A stretch of 64,000 bases of DNA from an uncultured Bacteroidales bacterium (lineage in GTDB: Bacteria > Bacteroidota > Bacteroidia > Bacteroidales > UBA932). The stretch is taken from contig ONRD01000002.1 in NCBI GenBank assembly GCA_900320185.1, forward strand, positions 62,001 through 126,000, read 5' to 3'. Each line of letters begins with the position of its first letter. Positions within the stretch are counted from its first letter, which is position 1. The notes under the pieces were generated by a model, which saw only the letters and a program-made list of their open reading frames with translations, made no database searches and had not been told where the DNA came from. The position numbers were made by a program, and so were the translations under genes. Below are positions 45,338 to 53,955 of this stretch, piece by piece.

Positions 45338-46480
45338 ATGAAAATAGGAAAATATTCATTCGGTACCGGAGACCGCTTCGGCCATGAAGGCGTCGCCCAG
45401 CTCCAGGCCCTTCTCAAGGCTGAGAAGGAGTTCGGGGTCAGTTTCGTCCCCGTCTGGAACAAGTCCAACAGGGAGCACCAGATAATAGGCACCGAACCCA
45501 TCCAGACCCGCAAGGAGGCTGACGCTGCCGTCAAGGCCCTCGGCTACACCGGCCAGTACTTCGTCGATGCCGACCACATCAACCTCACCAATGTGGACCG
45601 TTTCATGGAGGCATCCGACTTCTTCACCATCGACGTGGCTGACTATATCGGGAAGCAGGGCTCTGTCGAGGAGCGTTTCCTCCCCGCGATAAAGGAGGCC
45701 GGAAGGATCTACAGGCATATCGCAGAATGCAAGGGAGCGGACAATTTCGTCACCGAGGTCTCGATGGACGAGGTCGACCAGGCCCAGACTCCCGAGGAAC
45801 TCAGGTACATTCTCCGCGAAATCGCCCGTGAAGGTATTCCCGTCCAGACGATAGCCCCCAAGTTTACCGGCAGGTTCAACAAAGGAGTCGATTACCGTGG
45901 CGACCTCGTGAGGTTCGAGAAGGAATTCGAACAGGACCTCCTGGTGATTGACGAGGCTGTCAGGGAGTACGGACTTCCCGAGAACCTGAAGCTTTCCATC
46001 CATTCCGGCTCGGACAAGTTCTCGATCTATCCGATAATGGGACGTCTGATCCGCAAGTACGACAAGGGAATCCACATCAAGACGGCCGGAACCACCTGGC
46101 TTGAAGAGAACATCGGGCTTGCGGTGGCGGACCCGGCAGCCCTGGAACTTGCAAAGAAGATATATGTCAATGCCCTGGGCCGCATGGATGAACTGACCGT
46201 CCCTTATGCTACGGTGATAGATGTGGATGTGGACGCCCTGCCTTCTCCCGAGGAGGTTGCCGCCTGGGATGCCCAGACCTATGCCAGGACGATGCGCCAC
46301 AACCAGCAGGATCCCCTTTACAATCCTTCTTTCCGGCAGCTCATACACGTCAGCTACAAGATAGCTGCGGAACTCGGAGACGAGTATTATCCCGCTCTCG
46401 AGAAGCATTCGGCAGTGATTGCCGAGCAGGTTATCGAGAACCTGTGCGAACGTCATATCAAGAGACTTTTCAGTGAATAG
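45338..46480 (+). CDS. UxaE-like tagaturonate/fructuronate epimerase family protein
   Basis: A 380-residue protein. It has FGTGDRFG (about 8-15), DADH (77-80), IHSGSDKFSIYP (about 221-232), HIKTAGT (about 246-252) and RQLIHVSY near the end, a motif set I recognise from UxaE, the D-tagaturonate 3-epimerase described in Thermotoga. That enzyme is longer (about 480), because it carries an N-terminal extension this protein lacks. It would interconvert tagaturonate and fructuronate. The family identification rests on motif memory and needs a profile search. Confidence 0.7.
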   Translation: MKIGKYSFGTGDRFGHEGVAQLQALLKAEKEFGVSFVPVWNKSNREHQIIGTEPIQTRKEADAAVKALGYTGQYFVDADHINLTNVDRFMEASDFFTIDVADYIGKQGSVEERFLPAIKEAGRIYRHIAECKGADNFVTEVSMDEVDQAQTPEELRYILREIAREGIPVQTIAPKFTGRFNKGVDYRGDLVRFEKEFEQDLLVIDEAVREYGLPENLKLSIHSGSDKFSIYPIMGRLIRKYDKGIHIKTAGTTWLEENIGLAVADPAALELAKKIYVNALGRMDELTVPYATVIDVDVDALPSPEEVAAWDAQTYARTMRHNQQDPLYNPSFRQLIHVSYKIAAELGDEYYPALEKHSAVIAEQVIENLCERHIKRLFSE

Positions 46481-46484
46481 GACC

Positions 46485-47324
46485 ATGAAGTATTCATTCG
46501 ACGACCTTAAAGGCAGGAACTGCGTCATCACCGGAGGTTTCGGGGTGATTGGGATGGCGCTTACGAGAGGACTGGCGGAAGCCGGTGTGAACCTGGCTGT
46601 CATCAGCCGTGCCAAAGACAATCCGGAGAAGGGGGAGGCTATTGCAAGGGAGTTCGGGACCAAGTGTCTCGGAATCTCGGCCAGCACCCTTGACAAGGAG
46701 GCCTTGCTCCAGGCAAGGGACCTTATCCATGAGAAGTTGGGTAAGATCGACTATCTGATCAACTGCGCCGGCGGGAATTCTCCCAAAGCTACATGCAAGG
46801 TGGAGCAGATGACCAAGGACGATGACCTGGCGGACACTTTCTATGGGCTGGACCTTGAAGGATTCGACTTCGTTTTCGACCTCAATTTCAAGGGGACCCT
46901 GCTTGCGACGATGGTCTTCACCCAGGACATGCTGGAGGCCGGCAAGGGGAATGTCCTCAATATTTCCTCCATGAACTCGATCCGCCCGCTTACCAAGATA
47001 CCGGCCTACTCGGCTGCAAAGGGCGCCATCAACAACTTCACCCAGTGGTATGCCGTCCATGTCGCCCAGACCGGGATACGTTGCAATGCCATCGCTCCGG
47101 GATTCTTCCTGACCAACCAGAACCGTTTCCTGCTCACCGACGAGCAGACAGGGGAACTGAAACCCCGGGGCAGGAAGATCATAGCCAACACTCCGACCCA
47201 CAAGTTCGGTGAGCCTGAGGACCTGGTCGGTACGATGCTTTACCTGCTCAGTGACATCTCCGCCTTCGTGACCGGAGTCGTGATTCCGGTCGACGGCGGC
47301 TACAGCGCTTTCGGAGGGGTTTGA
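46485..47324 (+). CDS. SDR oxidoreductase, probable fructuronate reductase (D-mannonate oxidoreductase)
   Basis: A 279-residue short-chain dehydrogenase/reductase. It has the glycine-rich cofactor motif TGGFGVIG (about 18-25), NCAGG, catalytic Ser in ISSMNS and the YSAAK motif. The SDR-type D-mannonate oxidoreductases of Firmicutes and Bacteroidetes share the insert around GGNSPKAT and the end FVTGVVIPVDGGYSAFGGV. It would reduce D-fructuronate to D-mannonate with NADH. It starts four bases after the UxaE-like gene and ends the operon. Confidence 0.8.
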   Translation: MKYSFDDLKGRNCVITGGFGVIGMALTRGLAEAGVNLAVISRAKDNPEKGEAIAREFGTKCLGISASTLDKEALLQARDLIHEKLGKIDYLINCAGGNSPKATCKVEQMTKDDDLADTFYGLDLEGFDFVFDLNFKGTLLATMVFTQDMLEAGKGNVLNISSMNSIRPLTKIPAYSAAKGAINNFTQWYAVHVAQTGIRCNAIAPGFFLTNQNRFLLTDEQTGELKPRGRKIIANTPTHKFGEPEDLVGTMLYLLSDISAFVTGVVIPVDGGYSAFGGV

Positions 47325-47366
47325 CGTAGAGATGTAAATGCTTTCCTTTATCGGGAAGCTTGTGAA

Positions 47367-47404
47367 ATGCAGGGCTCATTCGACAGGCTGAATGGGCCCT
47401 GCAT
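47367..47404 (+). terminator. Strong hairpin after the sugar-acid operon, terminator-like
   Basis: Arms ATGCAGGGC/GCCCTGCAT (9 bp), a G-U pair, then CATTC/GAATG (5 bp), with an eight-base loop. It lies 42 bases after the SDR stop. There is no good T run downstream, so intrinsic termination is not certain; it may instead protect the 3' end. About 180 bases follow with no credible gene, though both strands have short open frames. Confidence 0.45.
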
Positions 47405-47552
47405 CCTTGTTATCGGTGTCGTAGTACTTTTCGCAGAGCGGGTCGGGGACGAGCCGGCGTTGGAGGGCGGTGCCGCAGTGCCTTGCCCCGGAGTCGGTGC
47501 AGGGGACGGCGAAGTAGTGGATAATGCGCCAATAATCAAAAAATAAACGCCA

Positions 47553-47584
47553 TTTGTAATAATCAGGCAATACTTGTATATTTG
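47553..47584 (+). promoter_or_regulatory. Promoter of the GH29 fucosidase gene
   Basis: TTTG at 47553-47556 and TATATTTG at 47577-47584, spacing 20, near-ideal, 24 bases before the ATG. Confidence 0.75.
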
Positions 47585-47608
47585 CGTATAACACTAGAAT
47601 TTCCCGAC

Positions 47609-48937
47609 ATGAAGACACTGAAGTACATCCTGGCCGCAAGTCTGTTGCTGGCGACATCGCTGGCAGCATATCCGCAGAACTACATACCCTCCGAGGAGAA
47701 CCTTGCCGCCCGGAAGGAATTCTCCCGTGAGCGTTTCGGAATATTCCTTCATTGGGGAATCTACGCTTCCTATGCGCAAGGGGAGTGGTACTTGAACACC
47801 GGTGAGCTGGATGCGGGAATCTATTCCAAGGCGGCTTCCGGCTTCTACCCGGCCAATTACGATGCCTCCGCCTGGGTCAAGGCCTTCAAGGATGCCGGTG
47901 CTGAATATGTCACCATCACCTCCCGCCACCATGACGGCTTCTCGATGTTTGACACGAAGGTTTCGGACTATGACATAGTGGACGCGACTCCATTCGGCCG
48001 GGACGTAATCGCAGAGCTGGCCCGGGCCTGCCATTCCGAAGGACTTGACCTCCATTTCTACTATTCCATCCTCGACTGGATGAGGGAGGATTACCCGGTC
48101 GGGAATTCCGGCAGGAAAACCGGCCGGCGCACGGACCGCCAGGACTACGGGCACTATTTTGAATTCATGAAGGCGCAGTGCAAGGAACTGATGGACAACT
48201 ATGCTCCGGTACGCGCCCTCTGGTTCGACGGCTACTGGGACCAGCCGTCGTCATTCGACTGGAGGATGCCGGAGTTCTACAGGTACCTGCATTCCCTCCA
48301 TCCCGAGCTCATGATCGGGAACAACCACCATATCCTTCCCATAGAGGGGGAAGATTTCCAGATGTTCGAGAAGGATTTCCCGGGGCAGAACACCACCGGT
48401 TTCGCTCCGGACCAGAAGGTGAGCGAATCCCTGCCGCTCGAGATGTGCCAGACGATGAACCACACTTGGGGTTATTCCGTGAAGGACCAGGACTACAAGA
48501 GTGTTGGGGAACTGGTCCGCACCTTGGCCCGGTGCGTGTCGATGGACACGAACCTGCTCCTGAATATCGGCCCGATGGCCAATGGAGAACTCCCCGGAGC
48601 CGCCCTGGAGAGGCTCGAGGGCATCGGCAAGTGGATGAGGGCGAATTCCGAATCCGTCAAGGGCTGCGGCCCCGGCCCCGTAGACGGGCAGGACTGGGGA
48701 GTCTCGACTGCACCATCGGAAGGTGACGGCAGGACCTTCTATCTCCATGTCTTCAAGGCTCCGGAGGGGTCCCTTGACATCCAGGTCCCCGTGAAATCAC
48801 GGGTGAAGGAGGTAACGGCCCTCGACGGCGGTGCGCCATTGCCGTTCACCAAGGCCAGGAAGGCTGCGACCCTGAGCATAGTCCTGCCGGAAATCCCGGC
48901 CGACACTGATTATGTGGTCAAGGTCACTCTCAGATAG
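47609..48937 (+). CDS. GH29 alpha-L-fucosidase, exported
   Basis: A 442-residue protein with a signal peptide (1-22). The GH29 barrel shows FGIFLHWGIYA, SRHHDGFSMFD and ALWFDGYWD, where Asp of WFDG is the family nucleophile. A C-terminal beta-domain follows. It releases L-fucose from glycans in the periplasm or outside. The fucose importer and isomerase are at 23050-26127, so the locus can use what this enzyme frees. Homology and the promoter both support the ATG at 47609. Confidence 0.93.
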   Translation: MKTLKYILAASLLLATSLAAYPQNYIPSEENLAARKEFSRERFGIFLHWGIYASYAQGEWYLNTGELDAGIYSKAASGFYPANYDASAWVKAFKDAGAEYVTITSRHHDGFSMFDTKVSDYDIVDATPFGRDVIAELARACHSEGLDLHFYYSILDWMREDYPVGNSGRKTGRRTDRQDYGHYFEFMKAQCKELMDNYAPVRALWFDGYWDQPSSFDWRMPEFYRYLHSLHPELMIGNNHHILPIEGEDFQMFEKDFPGQNTTGFAPDQKVSESLPLEMCQTMNHTWGYSVKDQDYKSVGELVRTLARCVSMDTNLLLNIGPMANGELPGAALERLEGIGKWMRANSESVKGCGPGPVDGQDWGVSTAPSEGDGRTFYLHVFKAPEGSLDIQVPVKSRVKEVTALDGGAPLPFTKARKAATLSIVLPEIPADTDYVVKVTLR

Positions 48938-48960
48938 TTTTTTTTAATCGATATCGTCCT

Positions 48961-50154
48961 ATGAAATCATTGCAACTGACTGTTGCCGCCCTGCTGGCGG
49001 CATTGCTTTCGGCGGGCTGCGCCCGCGAAGCGGGGACTCCTGAGGCCGAGCTGCCTATCCTTGCCTGGTACAGTATCCCGGCAGAACATCTCTCCCTCGA
49101 GCGTTTCCAGGAACTGAAGGAAGCCGGATTCAACATCAATTTCTCGCACATCGGTTCCTTCGAGGATGCCGTCAAGAGCCTGGACTATGCCGAGCAGGCC
49201 GGTGTCAAGGTGATGTTCACCTGCCAGGAGCTCCGTACGGACACGGAGAACACTGTCCTCAAAGTCAAGGACCATCCCGCCTTGTACGGCTATTTCCTCC
49301 GCGACGAGCCGGCCAACAAGGATTTTCCCGACCTTGCCGAGTGGGCCGCTAAGATCAAGGCGGTCGACCCCGACCACGTCATCTACCTCAATCTTTTCCC
49401 GAATTATGCCCCGGATGAGGTCCTGGGTTCCACTTACCCCGAACATGTCCGCAAGTTCATAGACGAAGTCAAACTGCCCCTGGTGTCCTTCGACTTCTAT
49501 CCCGTCACCGAAGGCGGGATCCGCGAGCGCTGGTGGGAGAACCTTGAAGTCATCTCCAGGGAAAGCGCCGCTGCCGGACTTCCTTTCTGGGCTTTCGCCC
49601 TTTCGACGGCCCACAAGCCCTATCCGGTCCCTACCATGGCGTCGCTCCGGCTTCAGTTCTACACCGACCTTGCGTACGGAGCCCAGGGTCTCCAGTATTT
49701 CACATATTGGAATCCCGTTCCCGGTACATGGGACTTCCATGACGCCCCGATAGACCTGGACGGCAACCGTACCCCGGTTTATGACCTGGTCAAGGAGATG
49801 AACGTCGAACTGCAGGCCCGTGCAGGGGTATTCGTCGGAGCAAAGGTGCTCAGCGTCCGCCATGCCGGCGAGACCGTGCCTCCCGGAGTCACCCCTCTCG
49901 GGGAACTTCCCGCTCCGCTCACTACCCTTGACACCCATGGGAACGGCGCGGTGGTTTCAATGCTGGAGAACGGACCTTACCGCTACCTGGTCATCGTCAA
50001 CCGCAGCCTTGACGCAGGATTCGACTACGACATCGCCTTCTCCGGGAAGGTGTCCGTGATCGGCCGGGACGGAAAGGCCACGAAGTTCTCCGGCAAGGCC
50101 CCCATGCATCTTGAAGAAGGCGACTGCGCATTATTCCGCTGGAAAGCGCAGTAG
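48961..50154 (+). CDS. Lipoprotein with glycosidase-like TIM-barrel features, function unknown
   Basis: A 397-residue protein with a lipoprotein signal (lipobox Cys in LSAGCARE). The body resembles a TIM-barrel glycoside hydrolase: GYFLRDEP (possible acid/base Glu), LPLVSFDFYPV, and LQYFTYWNP near barrel strands, then a small beta-domain. I do not recognise a specific family. It follows the fucosidase by 23 bases and is probably co-transcribed with it and the frameshifted gene downstream. Confidence 0.6.
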   Translation: MKSLQLTVAALLAALLSAGCAREAGTPEAELPILAWYSIPAEHLSLERFQELKEAGFNINFSHIGSFEDAVKSLDYAEQAGVKVMFTCQELRTDTENTVLKVKDHPALYGYFLRDEPANKDFPDLAEWAAKIKAVDPDHVIYLNLFPNYAPDEVLGSTYPEHVRKFIDEVKLPLVSFDFYPVTEGGIRERWWENLEVISRESAAAGLPFWAFALSTAHKPYPVPTMASLRLQFYTDLAYGAQGLQYFTYWNPVPGTWDFHDAPIDLDGNRTPVYDLVKEMNVELQARAGVFVGAKVLSVRHAGETVPPGVTPLGELPAPLTTLDTHGNGAVVSMLENGPYRYLVIVNRSLDAGFDYDIAFSGKVSVIGRDGKATKFSGKAPMHLEEGDCALFRWKAQ

Positions 50155-50206
50155 CCCTTTTCCCCAGCCGGACTCGATTCTGTCTCATGGAATAAACGAC
50201 CGACCT

Positions 50207-52280
50207 ATGAAACATCTATGCTACTTTAAAGCCACGCTGCGGCTTCTGGCCGCATTGTGCTGTGCCGCCCTGGCGTCATGCTCGTCCCCGTCCACGGGAG
50301 AGCAGGAACAAAGCGATTTCCGGATGATGGTGCGCCTTTGGCCGGTCCATCACAATGATTCGACCCTGACGGACCAGCTGATCACCGCTTTCCGGAAATA
50401 TGACTTCTGTGACGAGGTCTGGCTGTGCTCAGAGACCCCTGCCACCCACGAACTTTCATGGCACGCTCCGTCCGCCCGCCGCATGGGAGTCGCCGCCAGG
50501 AAGTTCCGTGATGCCGGAATCATTCCGTCCCTGCAGGTCGTAGCCCTCGGCCATGGGGACGGGGCGGTCTCCTTCGGCCCTATCAAGGACACTACCATCC
50601 ACTGGGGAACGATGGTAGGGCCGAACGGGGAAGTGACGGCTTCGGTCAATTGCCCGAGGCAGTCCTTATGTCAGCGAGGTACATCCCCACAGCCTCTATC
50701 TGGACGACGACCTTCGGGTCACAAATCATGTCCCTGCTCCTTTCGGATGCTTCTGCGACACCTGCATCACCCTGTTCAACAGGCAGTTCGGCTACTCCTT
50801 CGGCAGAGAATCCCTGGTAGGTGCCCTTATTGCCAACCAGGGAGACGGCAAGGTCCGCAGCGACTGGATCGCCTTCGGGCAGGAGAGCCTGGCCGGGGTG
50901 GTGCGAGCCATATCACGAGGAGTCCACCGTGTCAGTCCTGAAACACGGATAGGATTGCAGCATACTGCCTTCCATGACCAGCTCCTGGAGGGATGGGACT
51001 GGAATCCGATGTTCCGGGCGATGAAGGAGGAGACCGGCCTGGACCCGGTGTCGCGTCCGGGACATGGCTTCTATGACGACCATTCCCCGCGCGGGATGAT
51101 CTCCAAGGGCCTGGGCATAGCCCGGCAGGTCCGTCGGCTTGAGCCCGGCATAACCGAGATAGCCCCGGAGATCGAAGGCTATCTCCACAAGGCTACCGGC
51201 AAGTCGGCCCGCAGCCTCTGCCTCGAGACCATGTACTACCTCTCCATGGGCGCTACCCAGATGAGCTATGCAATAATCTGCGGCAACGAGGAACCTATGT
51301 CCTGGTATGCCGACCATTATTTCAAGGCTCTTTCGCAGTGGAAGCCCTTTGCCCGGGAATATGCCGATTTCAACCGGGGCACGCTGCCTTCGGGGATAGA
51401 CCCTTTCATCAGCAAGTCCCTTGTCCTGAGGAACGTGGATCCGGGCGAGGACCCGTGGGCATGGATCCGTACTTCCGCCGGAGACCAGGCGGTGGACCTT
51501 GAGACGCTGGGGTTGCCATTCGCACCGGAAGATCCCCGCAGCCCTGTCCTGATGCTCGACATGGAGGATGTCCGGGGCATGGGCGACGACGAACTGAGGG
51601 AACTCCTCTCTTCCAGGAACATTGTGATGGAACTGGGATCGTGGAACCTTCTCGAGAGCCGTGGCCTGGTGCAGGGATTCGTCCCGGCGGAACCTCCCTC
51701 CCGTGATTGCGGAGACTATGACAGCCCCCACATCACTCCCGGAGCAAGGTATTCAGACCTTGTCTCCACCTTCCGTTTCTTCGAGAACTCCGGTGGGGCC
51801 GCTGAAGCCACACCTTCATCGGACGGAGGGCCTTCAGGTGTGAGCCGTGCTGCAACTGATGGCAGGCAGGGGGGATGCAGGGTGGCCGTCGTGCCTTCCC
51901 TGGGCGTCAACCTGGTTGCCGGCGCCGGCTTCAACGGTGCCTGGCGCCTCGCCCTTCTCCATGCCTTCGACTGGGCTTCGGGCAATGCCCTTCCCGCCGT
52001 GCTCGAGAGTTTCGCGCAGGCCGCCGTGGTACCCCGCAAGGATGCGCAGGGCCGTCTCAGGTCGGTGGCCATCCTCAATTGCAGCATATCCCCGGAGGAG
52101 TCATATATCCTTCGCCTGCGCACTGGCCTGCATGAGGGGGACCCTGCCCCGAAGTTCGTCTGGAAGAAGCAAGGATGCCGCGACCAGGTCCTGCATGCAG
52201 AAAAGGACGGCGAGGATTTCCTCCTCACCGTCCCTGTCCTTGAAGGGTGGAACTTCGGCTGGATCGCAGTGGAACTCTAG
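50207..52280 (+). pseudogene. Frameshifted lipoprotein of glycosidase-like (TIM-barrel) type
   Basis: Two overlapping frames make one protein of about 690 residues. The first starts at 50207 with a lipoprotein signal (LASCSS). After SVNCPR near 50663 the coding frame moves by +1, continuing in the frame that encodes SPYVSEVHPHSLYL and on to 52280. Codon use and protein-like sequence continue unbroken across the shift, so one extra base at about 50657-50664 explains it. It could be a recent mutation, strain variation or an assembly error. The protein has Cys-rich FGCFCDTC and EIAPEIEGYL, recalling sugar-active barrels, but I cannot name a family. Confidence 0.7.
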
Positions 52281-52345
52281 CCGTGACCGCATGGCAGCCG
52301 CCCTGCAGCACTCATGTGCCTTGGCGGCAATCTCACTGAACAATG

Positions 52346-53107
52346 TCAGTAGAGATCCTTGAAGGCGAAGTCGACAATGAAATCAACTATCCGCGGGATC
52401 ACTGCCTCCATGTAGCGGCGGCCTTTGGCGGCAGAGGCCTTGCCCGGATTACCCACGCCTGTGTCCGAGGTTGTCCTGGCCCAGTCCCTTGGTGCCCAGG
52501 CAACCTTTTCGTTCAGGCCCTGTATGGCGAAACTGCGGGACTCGCCTTTCCCGGCGAGGTCCATCCGGACTTCATCCGGATAATAGTGCAGCATCACCGA
52601 CGTCTCCAGTTCGCCGGCATGGTCGTCTTCCTCCTCCTCGAAGAACCCGTCCCTTTTCACTATGTTGAACCACTCGTTGTGGCAGATGGTGAATCCGGGA
52701 TTGGCTATCATCAGGTCGCGGATCATTCCCTTGAAGATGTTGCCTCCATGCCCGCTCATTATCAGCAGTTTCCGTATTCCCTGACGGTCCAGGGAGAACA
52801 CGATGTCGCGCAGGATCGATTCCTGTGTGGCCTGTGAGGCATGGAGGCAGAAGGGGAGTTCGACCTGTCCCGGGTTCTGGGAACCCAGGGGAATTGCAGG
52901 GAGCACCATTGCCTTGACCCCTCTGAGGGAGGCTTTCTCCAGAGCCTCGAAGGCTATGGCCTGGGTGGTGAGCACGTCGGTGCAGTACGGGAGGTGGCGG
53001 TTGTGAGGCTCGGTCGAGCCCCAGGGCAGGATCGCCAGATGGTAACTGTCCGTCGCGCCCACCTCCCCCCATTTGGCGTAGGTTATGTCGAATCTGGAGC
53101 CGGCCAT
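52346..53107 (-). CDS. Creatininase-family amidohydrolase
   Basis: A 253-residue protein with the metal-binding motifs of the creatininase family: STEPHNRHLPYCTD (Glu33, His35, Asp44), SGHGGN and DDHAGELETS. Members cleave cyclic or linear amides and some act on keto-inositols, so the name does not imply creatinine. Its start overlaps the SIS-protein stop by one base. It is the last gene of the ROK/MFS/SIS/creatininase operon, which suggests a step in breakdown of an unusual sugar or amide. Confidence 0.85.
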   Translation of the reverse strand: MAGSRFDITYAKWGEVGATDSYHLAILPWGSTEPHNRHLPYCTDVLTTQAIAFEALEKASLRGVKAMVLPAIPLGSQNPGQVELPFCLHASQATQESILRDIVFSLDRQGIRKLLIMSGHGGNIFKGMIRDLMIANPGFTICHNEWFNIVKRDGFFEEEEDDHAGELETSVMLHYYPDEVRMDLAGKGESRSFAIQGLNEKVAWAPRDWARTTSDTGVGNPGKASAAKGRRYMEAVIPRIVDFIVDFAFKDLY

Positions 53108-53871
53108 TACTGAAGTCCTTTGACCCTCCTCTTGTACTCGGCGGTCGAGGCGGCAAGACGCTCGCGTGCCGTGGCGTCGCCCGGGACATTGTGGGAAGGA
53201 TTGATCCAGAGCTTGACGCCGCGGGATTCAAGTATTTCGGCGACGGTGCAGATCGTGAGCCAGACCGTAGTTATGAACGCCATCGTGGAGAGCGGACCGA
53301 TCTTGTCGAATTCGCTTGCCATCTTGACCGAGGCGTCCTCGAGAGGGCAGCAGGTGTCCACGACGTAGTCGGCCAGCTGGAAGAGGTTCTTCCCGCAGGA
53401 GTGCCGGGGAACCTTGTCGCCGGTCTCGGCAGCCGATCCGTAGACTATCACCTTCATGCCGCGTTTCTTGGCCTCGAGAGCCATGTCGATGTTGACGGCG
53501 TTGATGCCGGTGTGCGAGAAGAGCCACAGGCAGTCCCTGGAATCGAAGTCCCAGCTTTCCATTATGGTCTTGCCGTAGCCTTCTGTCCTTTCAAGGAAGA
53601 GGAACTGGCTCAAGCCCATTTCGCCGACGATGTGGGTGAAGAAGGTAAGGGGAAGTTCGCAGAGAGGATGGAAGCCTACGAAACCACCGATCCTCGGATA
53701 CATCTCTTCTATTGGGAGGTTGGCGTGGCCGCAGCCGAAGGTGTGGATCCAGCGCTCCTGCTGGATCGTGTCGGCCATCACTTCTGCGACTTTGCGGATC
53801 TGTTCCATCTGTGTCCCTTCAATCTTGTCCATAACGCCCATGGCGTTCTTTTTCCATTGTTCTGCGTACAT
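53107..53871 (-). CDS. SIS-domain sugar isomerase-like protein
   Basis: About 254 residues with one SIS (phosphosugar-binding) domain, recognised from WIHTFGCGHANLPIEEMYPR and the central SHTGINAVNIDMAL. It belongs with the UPF0309-type sugar isomerase domain proteins. The frame is open to 53946, but the extra residues there are not conserved-looking, and homologues are about 250 long, so I prefer the ATG at 53871. The true substrate is unknown. It lies between the MFS transporter and creatininase-family genes on one strand. Confidence 0.8.
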   Translation of the reverse strand: MYAEQWKKNAMGVMDKIEGTQMEQIRKVAEVMADTIQQERWIHTFGCGHANLPIEEMYPRIGGFVGFHPLCELPLTFFTHIVGEMGLSQFLFLERTEGYGKTIMESWDFDSRDCLWLFSHTGINAVNIDMALEAKKRGMKVIVYGSAAETGDKVPRHSCGKNLFQLADYVVDTCCPLEDASVKMASEFDKIGPLSTMAFITTVWLTICTVAEILESRGVKLWINPSHNVPGDATARERLAASTAEYKRRVKGLQ

Positions 53872-53955
53872 TTCTTTGTCGTTTATTAAGAGTTTTTTCT
53901 GTTGTGTCGAGTGTATGTCCCGCTCCTGGCGCTCTGGAAGCGCCATCCGGGAAAG

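Noticed and set aside
47376..47669. 97-codon minus-strand frame before the fucosidase gene
   Set aside because: Its only ATGs lie in antisense to the fucosidase start or its promoter, with no ribosome-binding site. I kept the region only as an unexplained stretch.
50640..50670. Programmed +1 frameshift joining the two frames
   Set aside because: There is no recognised slippery sequence or rare stop context, and one extra base is a simpler explanation.
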